This document shows, piece by piece, positions 1 to 8,715 of a DNA stretch of 10,244 bases (the first letter of the stretch is position 1; each line of letters starts with the position of its first letter). The position numbers were made by a program, and so were the translations under genes. Source of the DNA: Podila epigama (taxonomy: Eukaryota; Mortierellomycota; Mortierellomycetes; Mortierellales; Mortierellaceae); contig JAAAVE010000050.1 in NCBI GenBank assembly GCA_015679605.1, positions 30,766 through 41,009 of the forward strand, read 5' to 3'. Below the pieces are notes generated by a model, which did no database searches, was not told where the DNA came from, and saw nothing but the letters and a program-made list of their open reading frames with translations.

Positions 1-1127
1 GACGATCATCTGAATTGTTGCCGTTATCTGAAATGACCTCCTCTCATTTTACAACAGCCCAAGAATTCATGTTGGTACTCTGTTTAATTCAACACATACC
101 CGAAAAAGAAAAATCCCAGTCTCAAACTTCACGCTTGGACCACTGAGAGCGTGTCGAGCGGCTATATTTGAGCAGGCATCCTACACACTTGGTGTCAACT
201 CCAACCGAGAAATTGTCACACTGCTCCATGGGTCTTGCCTTCACAGGCATACATGCACAACAAATCTACAAATACGCATCATTCCAATTGTCCTCATCAT
301 TGTAGCCAGTATCACAGCATCATCTGCAACATGAGTATCAATCAATATACGTCCGCCTGTTATGTGTCTCCGAGGAGTGAATGGGCGGACCAAGCGGAAG
401 AATCTTTCTTTTGCGAGGCATTGTTTGTCGTACAATCAGACCAAAGCATTGGACCTTGCCTGGACAGTCTACTCAACTCACACGAGAGTCAAGAAAAATG
501 ATGAAGGGGAGCTCTGTCATGTTTTTTTTTTGTGTTTTGTGACCACAAGGAAAAAGAAGCAGAGAAGGAAGTAATTTTCATGTCCGCCCTGCCGAGCACA
601 ACATGAGGATGCACAAGATGCCATTATCGACACAAAGAAAAAAAAAAAAGTCGATATGCTACTCAATCGCTCACCAGCAGGGCTCTCTTGACTCTTTTCC
701 CTCAGTTTTTTTTCTTATGTTGTGCATCCTCGCATGTGGCCACATCCACAACCGCGACGGCGAGGCAAAGGAACAACATCCAAATTGCTGGGAGAAACAA
801 GAGAAGAGGAGGAGGCTAAACAATTGGAACAGCAGCAGAAGCATTGCCTCCAAAGCAATGGCTCGCATGGTGGGCATGCCACTTTTATCAATAGACTTGT
901 TTTCTTTTCATTTCATTTCTTTTTCTTTTTCCTTTCCTTTCCTTTGTCCTTCTTCCTCCTCCTCCTCCTCCAGGCATCCTTTTTCATGAGTATTCCTCCC
1001 CACCTCCCTACCTCCTCATCTCTCCACTCCTATACTTTGTAGGCATTTACTCCTCCATTCCATCCACTCACTCCATTCCATATCGTGAACGACCCTCTCC
1101 TCACATCCTCATATCACAAATACACTT
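1..1127. other. Upstream region of the kelch gene, no convincing gene
   Basis: No reading frame here looks like a real protein. The longer open frames are short and Ser/His/Lys/Phe-rich because of simple sequence, and none joins to the kelch gene. What can be seen is AT-rich sequence with T and A runs (around 523-531 and 639-650), a TATA-like TATATTT near 161, and a pyrimidine-rich block just before the gene. It is most likely the promoter and 5' leader of the kelch gene, plus possibly the flank of a gene to the left of the window. Confidence 0.5.
898..972 (+). repeat. Pyrimidine tract ending in a (CCT)n run
   Basis: About 75 bases almost entirely of C and T on the plus strand: TTTC and CCTTT units followed by a run of CCT triplets up to about 971. 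CT-rich blocks are common just upstream of fungal transcription starts, so this could be a core promoter element of the kelch gene (inference). It also produces the Phe/Ser-rich false frames across 603-1042. A similar CCTTT run recurs inside kelch intron 1 near 1971-1989. Confidence 0.7.
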
Positions 1128-1154
1128 ATGCATTCTACATCACATATGCAATAA
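1128..1154 (+). other. Possible upstream ORF of the kelch gene
   Basis: An ATG at 1128 opens an eight-codon frame (MHSTSHMQ) with a second in-frame ATG at 1146, ending at a TAA 8 nt before the kelch start at 1163. It is in a different frame from the kelch gene. If transcription starts upstream of 1128, scanning ribosomes would meet it first and it could dampen kelch translation. The transcript start is unknown, so this is only a possibility. Confidence 0.3.
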
Positions 1155-1162
1155 TCGCACTA

Positions 1163-3575
1163 ATGACCTCCTCATACACGAGAAAAGCACAACGCCATCG
1201 ACGCCTTCTTTCCTGCGCACTTTTCGCCTTTGCCACCTCTTTCACCGATGCTCAAACTGTCACGGGTGCTGGCGCGTACACACAGGTCAATGGCAAGTTT
1301 TATGTCCACGGCGGCGAACACGGCCACGCCATCCTCTCAGGCGACCTTTACTCCCTCGACTTGACAAAGTCCTGGACCACCAGTGCTCCAGCATGGTCCC
1401 AACTAAAATCTAGCCCCTTTGCCAACTCATATCACACGGCCACCCACCATCCCAACAACGACGTTATCTACTTTCTTGGGCGCAATATCGACCTTTCCAA
1501 CAAAGCACCACCCACTTCGTTTTTTAATGCATACTCAATCGCAAATGATGCCTGGTACACAACACCTATACCAGATACCACTGTCATTCCCACTCCCCTG
1601 ATTGGAGATGCAAGCGACAGGCGTGACTTTCAGGGCGCATATGATCCTGAGAGGGGTATATATGTAGTCGTGGGTGGAAACAATAGCAAGGGCAATGTCA
1701 ACTTTCAGACAATCGTGCATATGAAGAAGGACTCCTCCACGACATTTAAAGACGCTATTCTTGGACCTGGTTCATTCGCCACCGAGATTCAAGGCGCCGC
1801 CATAGCCTGGCTCCGAATAACTCCTCGCAGAAAAGGAGCTCTCATCTCCTTAGGAGGGAACAACATATTTGGCACTGTACCCTTCAACACCTTTCCAGAA
1901 TATAATGCCACAACAGATATATGGAACGTAAGTGGAAAGGACATCCATGTCTTGCGCTCCATCTATTGTTTCCTTTCCTTTCCTTTCCTATTTTTTTTTT
2001 CAAAGATGAACGCCTGTGCTGACAGTAACCCTACTTGAAAATCTGTATCCCAATGAGGTAGCTCTTCATTACGACACAGTTAGCCACTACTCTTCCCAGT
2101 CCGAGGGTGTACCATTGCGCCGCTAGTAGTGAGTATACCATGACCAGGTCGCACATCTTCCGGCCACAACAATCCCAAGCAACTGAATGACGGAAACAAT
2201 CTAACAAATATATTTTCCCCCTTCATTTACTCCAGATGCTGATGCCACGACAGTGTTTATTTATGGGGGTTGGAGCCATCCTGTCAAGGGAAGGCCGCTC
2301 GCCCTGAATGAGCTCTGGATACTGGATGGTGCCACCATGGTGTGGAAACAAGGGGCTTCCCCTATCGGCGGTAATGTCGGCTATGCCGCCTGCACCGTTG
2401 CCAGCAACAAGCTGATTGTCTGGGGTGGATTCCAGTACCTCAATTCTACACCACCTACAGTCAATCCAATGATGATTTATGACATTGCAACCGACAAGTG
2501 GATCACTCGATATGACCCTTCACCCGAGTATCTCGCTCTCGCCAAACAACCGTCGCAACCCCAACCCCAACCCAAGGCTCCGAAAAATGTGCCAGAGCCT
2601 GCTTCTCCTCCTGTTGAACAAGGTGATGGAGAAGAGACATCCAACAAGCCTGGGCTTGGTGCCATCGTTGGAGGTGCCCTGGCTGGCGTAGTTACCCTCG
2701 CCGCAATCCTTGGCTTCACGTTCTATCGCCGCCGCCGAAATAACAAGTATCCACAACGTTGTAATGACAAACCAACTTCATTCTTTGGTGGGCGGCGAGA
2801 TGGGTACAGGAAGCATGAACACATGAGCAAGGACTTTCTCCCTTTCCCTGGAGAAAACCCAAACGCCAACTCTTGTGATAGTGGGAATAATGTAGCTCTT
2901 CATCCACTGAAATGGCCATCTTTCTCACGTGTACTTCCAGATGCCTCATCAAAATCATCTCTACCATGTAAGCCAGAACCTGCATCCACCAGGCGCCAAC
3001 AGAGCCTCCGAACGTCACCAAAGAGTCCAGAACTCGCCATGCTAGAAGCCGAGGAGCGCGCATCGTCCAGCCCTGGAGCCACTCATAGATATGTTGACAG
3101 CAGTCAACGTGTCTCAACGTACTACCAGCCCAACGCGAAAACTGTGCCCGTGTCGCCCAAGTCGCATAGAACAGGCAGAGGTCCACAGGGTCTTTACGAG
3201 GACACGTATCCCATGACAGGCGCATTCTCAGAGTCCATATACAAATATGAGATACCGCAGGCAGCAAAATCTGGCTCAACCCTCACGCCAACAATGTCAA
3301 GTAACACTGCACACACTTTATCATCGCCTACCTCAGAAGGTTCAATAACATTCCAACCTCACCACACCTCACAAGGCAATATGACAGACCTACAACATAG
3401 GCAAGGGCATACTGATGAAGATGAGGCGGCAACTTCCATCGCACACGCACACATTATACAGCCCACCACTTCAGTCGCCCGCGTAGTTCGCAATCCACAA
3501 CGCCACCCTACAATTGTAGCGCAACATTCCAACTCAACTTTTACCATGGCTTACAGCCATTACGACAATGCTTAA
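1163..3575 (+). CDS. Kelch beta-propeller protein, one transmembrane helix, receptor-like
   Basis: Probable cell-surface protein of unknown ligand. The first in-frame ATG (1163) gives a signal peptide: basic RKAQRHRR, hydrophobic LLSCALFAFA, likely cleavage after TDA at residue 30. Kelch/galactose-oxidase-like blades follow, with GG pairs (VHGGE near residue 50, VVVGGNN, ISLGGNN, IYGGW, VWGGF) and downstream Y/W positions (NATTDIWN, LNELWILDG, IATDKWITRYDP). A Pro/Gln stalk leads to a transmembrane helix at 2658-2726 (GLGAIVGGALAGVV...), a stop-transfer RRRR and a Ser/Pro-rich tail of about 280 residues with two SPKS motifs, which fits cytoplasmic phosphorylation. Exon 1 (1163-1927 or 1931) and exon 3 (2236-3575) are secure. 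Exon 2 (about 2026-2106/2128) is coding by content (YPNEVALHYDTVS), but its consensus splice donors put it out of frame. Using donors 1932 and 2107 gives an open frame of 729 residues; otherwise the gene is damaged or the sequence has indels. Position -3 of the start is C, a weak context. Confidence 0.78.
1932..2025 (+). other. Kelch intron 1, junctions uncertain
   Basis: The sequence between TGGAAC and the exon 2 coding stretch has a CCTTT-rich pyrimidine tract, a T11 run and AG acceptors at 2004-2005 and 2024-2025. The best donor, GTAAGT at 1928, leads to a stop with either acceptor: TGA at 2036 using the first, or TAA as the first codon using the second. The weaker overlapping donor GTGGAA at 1932 with AG 2025 joins exon 1 to the exon 2 frame through an ATA codon. 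I give this version because it is the only one keeping the kelch reading open. Confidence 0.4.
2107..2235 (+). other. Kelch intron 2, donor uncertain
   Basis: The acceptor (pyrimidine-rich, ACTCCAG, ending at 2235) is good, and exon 3 then reads ADATTVFIYGGW. The best donor by consensus is GTGAGT at 2129, but the exon 2 coding frame meets TAG at 2124 before it. A weak donor GTGTAC at 2107 keeps the frame (GAG plus G, then AT, giving Asp). A one-base insertion near 2116-2123 would instead make the 2129 donor work. Confidence 0.4.
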
Positions 3576-4436
3576 ATGACTTTTTCCTCTTTGAGCCCCA
3601 GCACGTATGAAAGAAGATCCTACCTAATTTTAGATAGCGATAGAATAGATGTTATTAATTGATGAAAATAGTAGAGTCCACAGATTTCTCTCTTGCGGAC
3701 CGTGTACCTTTGAGATATCATCCTATCTATTGTCAAGCAATGTTCTTCAGGAGAGCAGGCAAACATCCAAGCATATCTGTATCTACCCGTTGCCTTGAGC
3801 TGTTTCAAGTACACTCTTGTCTTTATGCTTGCTATTATCAGCAAAATCTGCAACCACATCCTACCAAAACGACGACAAGATCCGCACCATGCGCACTATC
3901 ACCATGGAGTTACAACTGACAGAACTATAGCGCGCGTTCACAAATGATTGACCGACTCTTATCGTTTACCTTTTGCGCCTCACAAAAGTGCATCTGTATG
4001 AATGGCTAACGAACAGACCTCGTCACCATCCTTTGACACACTGGATTTCACACCATGATCGATCCCACTTTTCATTCTTTTCTCATTGCACGCTGTAAAT
4101 CATTCTTGTACGCGTCCGCGTTCATGTACGACCACACTTTCCCGCCTTGTCTTATGAATAAGGTTATTAATTCTGAGTGTCTTTTTTGGCCATTAATCAT
4201 TGAATCCCATTCTGTCTCTCAACTGTGGTGACAAAAAAGCTGGCTTTATGGCTTTTTTTCCCCCCCGAACAGGATGGTGCGTGGAAGGATGCGCAATTAC
4301 GACAACTGATCAAAAGGACTGAAAAAAAAACGTAGTGAAAATGATGCTTGATGAAGGATGTTTGTGCTTTTTGTTTTTGCAATGAGTGAACCAATGTAAG
4401 GAAAGAGTGAATGTGTGTGTGATCTTTGAGACAGTT
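3576..4436. other. Spacer after the kelch gene, no gene seen
   Basis: This stretch follows the kelch stop. Open frames on both strands (for example 3620-3859 minus, 3659-3919 plus) lack ATG starts in good context, domains or bias, so I do not call them. An AATAAG near 4156 and AT-rich TTATTAATT stretches (3652-3660, 4164-4171) could serve 3'-end formation. From about 4250 the sequence becomes simple, with runs of T, C and A. Confidence 0.5.
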
Positions 4437-4468
4437 GAGTGAGTGAGTGAGTGAGTGAGCGAGTGAGG
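4437..4468 (+). repeat. (GAGT)n tetranucleotide microsatellite
   Basis: Eight consecutive four-base units: five GAGT, then GAGC, GAGT and GAGG. It lies about 520 bases upstream of the ATPase start. Its reverse complement encodes the repeated SLTHSLTHSL stretches in false minus-strand frames. The degenerate last units suggest an ageing array. Confidence 0.9.
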
Positions 4469-4557
4469 CTGTCAGTGATTCTGCCTGAAACGAGAATGAA
4501 TGTGTGGAAAAAAATAAGGTGAAAAATAAAGTGAAGGAAAAAAAATGTTTCATTTTG

Positions 4558-4596
4558 AAAAAAAAAATTGTCGCGTGAAATAACTTTTTTTTTTTT
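4558..4596 (+). other. A10 tract facing a T12 tract, possible hairpin
   Basis: A10 (4558-4567) is followed 17 bases later by T12 (4585-4596). Upstream of this point the plus strand is A-rich (4320-4567); downstream it is T/pyrimidine-rich (4585-4940). The two runs could pair as a hairpin in RNA or, more plausibly in a promoter, act as poly(dA:dT) nucleosome-excluding tracts (inference from known behaviour of such tracts in fungi). Confidence 0.5.
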
Positions 4597-4639
4597 GGTT
4601 CGCGCTCGTCTCGCTCGATTGATCGCTCGGTCATCGATG

Positions 4640-4984
4640 GTTTGTGTCGTCCTATTTTGCACTCTTTTCTTCTTTCAACACTTTTTTTTTGTCTTCAGCA
4701 CTTTTTCTTCTTCAACACTTCATCATCCCTCATCCTCCTACCCACCCACCCTATCGAATATTTCTTAGTGCCGTCTGGTATCGCACCACGGCCACAAAAG
4801 CCCTTTCAGCTAGTCATCACATTCTTTAATCATCACGTCCTTCTCCTTCTCCTTCTCCTTTCATATCAAACAACCTTCTCGCATCAAATCATCGCACTTC
4901 CTTCCACTCTATTTCGACCACCACTCTCTCTTCACCAAACCAAGTGATAGATAGCTTCAGCCAGAGGCTAATATTTTAGCAGAC
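4640..4984 (+). promoter_or_regulatory. Pyrimidine-rich, ATG-free ATPase promoter and leader
   Basis: After the ATG at 4636 there is no ATG on the plus strand until the ATPase start at 4985, about 350 bases of mostly C and T. It includes a (CTTCTC)-type run near 4838-4860. Absence of upstream ATGs next to a strongly pyrimidine-biased stretch fits a fungal core promoter and 5' leader that is scanned without interference. The start has G at -3 and G at +4, a good context. No TATA box is evident at a convincing distance. Confidence 0.5.
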
Positions 4985-7900
4985 ATGGACGTTCCTTCAG
5001 ATACAAAGAACGTGGGCTTTACCGTTGATCCGCCCGGAGGAATACCAGAAGTGATGCCAAGTGCCAATCCTACTACAGCGGAAGGATATTCAATTTACTC
5101 GAATCTAAAGGATGGCAAGGTGAGTCTCTCTCGCTCTCTCTCTTCGCACACTCATACACACACACACACACACACACATACACATACACATGAACTCATC
5201 TGTTGTTGTTGTTGTTGTTCATGTCATTATGAATTGACATTGATCTCAATTCAACAATGAATCTTTTTTCTCACCATGGCTTCTTTTTTGGTCACACAGG
5301 CAAGTGTAGAGCACCAGATTGACATCAACGGTATGACACAAATACGATGCATATAATATATTGGTGGCGGACAAATGCACGAGCCACAACATTAAAACAT
5401 TGGTTGCCATGCATTTTTCTTCTTTCCTTGTCCCTCTCTTTTCTTTCCAGTCGTGGATCTGTTCGATGTGCAGAGCAACAAGGAAATCTCACTGGAGGAA
5501 GTTATGGATGGCCTCCGCTATGTCATGGAGTACCGCATCAAAGGTGGTCGCTTCCCTAGCTTGGACTATGACATCATGAAACGCCTTGCTGATGGACTGC
5601 TCATGAACATGGGCAACACGGAAAAGAAAAAGTTTTCCCGCCAGACATTGACAGAGGAAGCTGACGTAGCATTCCAACTCTTTGGCGAGTTTCTTCTTGA
5701 AGGCAAGTTTAGCTTGGCTGCATTTCAATTGATGTAAAAAAGGCAATGGTTAATAGAGTGTGACGCATGTATCATACAATAAGCTTATCCCAAAAAAAAA
5801 AAAAAAAAAAAAAAATCTTTGTCCATCGTAGTGCAAGAGTTCCGTCAAGCGGTTGGAGAAAAGCCTGTGTCTGACCTTCGTCATTCGCTCAAACTTGATC
5901 TCCGATGTGGACAAGGATCGACAGAGCAAGAGCAACAGGCTGCAGTAGCGCTCATCGCACTGCTCACCAAATCCTACCCTCAATTCTCGGACTGGAAAGA
6001 GTTGGTCAAGAGTGATGGCCAGGCAGACGTCCAAAAGTGTATGAGGGAGCATGACGATTTTATCAAAGCAGAAAAGATGCCCGACATGGGTGGTGTCATC
6101 CTGGCGCCTGAAGGTATGTTTTTGTGTTCATTCCATGGCAGGACTAGATTAAATGACACCTCATTAGAATATATCATCGACTTGCTGACCTGAGTGAGCC
6201 CTAACACTAACGACTGCATTCTGTGGAACTAGCTCTTTGCTTCGATCGAAGGATTAAGCGCTGTCTAAAAATGTTTAGGACGTCTCTCGAGACTGGATTG
6301 CCGTCAGAGGCGATTCCCGCTCTGCAAGAGCACTACGGCAAGAACGTCCTTCCACAGCCACCAAAGCAGTCGGCCTTGAAGATGATCTGGACCCAATTGA
6401 CAGACTTCATGATCCTCCTGCTCTTGGCAGTAGCTGTCCTCATGGCTGCCACAAAAGAGTTTATCCCGATGGCTGTGTTGCTCATTGTCGTCGTCCTTAA
6501 CACCATCATCGGCTTCACTCAAGAGTACAAGGCTAGCAAGGCTCTTGATGCCCTAACAAAACTCTCTGTACCCAAGGCACAAGTTCTGCGCGATGGCGCC
6601 ACATCCATGATCAACTCTGAGGAGCTAGTGCCAGGTGATATTGTTATTCTCGAAGAAGGAGAGTCGGTACCGGCCGATCTGCGTCTGGCCGAGGTGTCCC
6701 AACTTGAAATCATAGAGTCCATTCTGACTGGAGAATCGGTAGCTGTCGCCAAGGACCCCAAGGAGATCAGGACGTTGACTCGCAAGCTACCACTCGGAGA
6801 TTGTAAAGGAAACGCATTCATGTCAACTGTAGTGGCCAAAGGTAGAGGCAAGGGTATTGTCGTCCGTACTGGTCGCCTAACTGAGATGGGTAAAATCAGT
6901 GCTGCCATTACGAACCACGCAAAGGTCTTGACCCCCGTCCAACGAAAGCTTGCTCTACTTGGAAAGCTTCTTGTCGCTTTTGCCATTGTCCTCTGCGTCC
7001 TTATGGCTGGTATTATGATTGGCTACAAGCACCCTGTCGGTGAGTCCTTAAAGGTCGCCCTTAGGTAACGTTGCATTCGCTTTCTAGTCTCTTTCGCATA
7101 CATTCTTGACCGATCGTGTCTTGATGCCACGTTGATGGAGATGCGTGACTCTTTGTTTAACTCATACCTACAATTTTTCAATGCCGTTTAGTTTGGCTGT
7201 TTCGGTTATTCCTGAGGGTCTGGTCGCCGTTGTTACTGTCACCATGGCCTTGGGTGTCCGCCGTATGGCCACGAGGAAGGCTATCGTAAGGACTCTGCCT
7301 GCTGTGGAGACATTAGGAAGTGTCACTTACATCTGTTCTGACAAGACTGGAACTCTGACGGAAGGGAAAATGGGAGCCGCTTTGCTCTGGACCAGCGATG
7401 ACAATACATATGGTTTTACCGAAAGCACGAGTCTAGACCCCAACAAGGGAGATGTTACCATTTCCGCTGGCCCTGGTGAGGCTCCTCAGGTTGTTGGCAA
7501 GTCACTGGACCAAGTCCCAGCCCAAATGCTCATCTCTCTCATGGTTTCGTCGCTTTGCAACAACTCGTCTGTCGTTTTGAAGGAGAAAGAGGAAGCGCAT
7601 GTTGTGGATGTTCCGGCCACGCAGGATGGCCCTCCGGTCCAACCAGAGGCCGCTGCTTTCGCCGAATGGAAGGGTATTGGAGACCCAACCGAGGTTGCGC
7701 TTGTTGTTGCTGCTCAGAAGGCTGGCTTTCCAAAGACCTTCTTTCAGGATTTGGGATACAGTCGTATCTATGAACAGGCCTTTGACAGTGAACGCAAAGT
7801 TATGAGTGTGGTATACAAGGCACCACTCCAAACTGGTGATCATTTCGAGTTTGTTTTGGCCAAGGGAGCACCAGAGGAGATTCTGAACCGGTGTGTAGGG

Positions 7901-8683
7901 TACCTTCCTGCCATCGCTCCTGGAGCGGTCGCATCACCTTTGGATGTTCTCCAGCCTAGTGGACAAGAACTGACCCAGCCTTTGACAGAAGAGTTTTATG
8001 ACAAGGTCTCGGAGGCTTCTGGTAAGATGGCTGACGAAGGTCTCCGAGTGCTGGGATTGGCCTACAAGAAGGTGCTAGTGAATGGAGGCGGCTCAACCAA
8101 TACTGCCTATGGCGATGGACTGGATGATGTTAATAAGGTCAAGGCCGAAAAGGAGGCAGCAGCAGCTTCGCACAAGCCAACAGAGTTGGATCTTTTGACG
8201 GCCGCCAATGTTGCTCAGGCAGAAGATGATGATGACGACGAAGAGATCCCTCCAGGTTACGCTGAGAGCGAGCTTATGTTCCTTGGCTTGATCGGTCTGA
8301 TTGACCCTGCCCGTGCAGGTGTCCAGGAGAGTGTGCGTATCTGCAAGGAGGCCGGTATTACAGTAGTCATGATTACTGGAGACCACATCAAGACTGCCAG
8401 TGCTATTGCAAGAGAGCTGGGCATCTTGGAGGAAGGCGGACGTGCCATCAAGGGAGAAGAACTGGATCTGTTGTCAGAGCAGGCAATTGCTGAACTGAAG
8501 CCATTCCCTAATGTCTTTGCTCGCGTGTCGCCAGACAACAAGTTGAAGCTGGTGACAGCATTGCAGAGTAGAGGCGAGTCTGTCGCCATGACAGGCGATG
8601 GAGTCAACGGTGAGTTTTCAAGGAAAACATGAATGGCGATAGAGCGGTGAGTTACAAATGTTCAAGTATTAATGCCCTTTTTA

Positions 8684-8715
<32 letters not shown>

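Larger units (their letters stand above)
5120..5299 (+). other. ATPase intron 1 (phase 0) packed with simple repeats
   Basis: Donor GTGAGT and acceptor CACACAG, 180 nt, joining DGK to ASVEHQ. More than a third of it is low-complexity: a CT-rich start, an AC array and a (GTT)6 run. Reading through it adds no conserved protein, and the frame stays open only by repeat artefact up to 5260. Confidence 0.85.

Noticed and set aside
122-229. Minus-strand 35-codon frame starting MEQCDNFSVGVD
   Set aside because: Too short, ends without a convincing in-frame donor, and nothing downstream on that strand continues it.
235-574. Plus-strand frames in the far upstream region
   Set aside because: Mutually overlapping, His/Ser/Lys-biased, no domain and no connection to the kelch exons.
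603-1042. Plus-strand frames of 128 and 106 codons upstream of the kelch gene
   Set aside because: Two different frames are open over the same pyrimidine tract, giving poly-Phe/Ser; a low-complexity artefact.
2716-3279. 187-codon minus-strand frame inside kelch exon 3
   Set aside because: It overlaps a clearly coding plus-strand exon and has no recognisable motif; a shadow frame.
3620-3919. Opposite-strand frames of 79 and 86 codons in the spacer
   Set aside because: Both are open over the same bases, starts are poor, and neither shows a motif; probably chance.
4197-4662. Minus-strand frames of 145 and 121 codons upstream of the ATPase
   Set aside because: Their sequence is Phe/Lys/Ser/His runs produced by the A tracts and the GAGT array in two overlapping frames; no domain or plausible composition.
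6519-6986. 155-codon minus-strand frame opposite ATPase exon 5
   Set aside because: It is the complement of conserved pump sequence, with Ser/Arg/Thr-rich composition typical of shadows.
7040-7040. GTGAGT as the donor of ATPase intron 5
   Set aside because: Phase 1 there against a phase 2 acceptor shifts the frame and removes the conserved run into PEGL; GTAACG at 7065 fits exactly.
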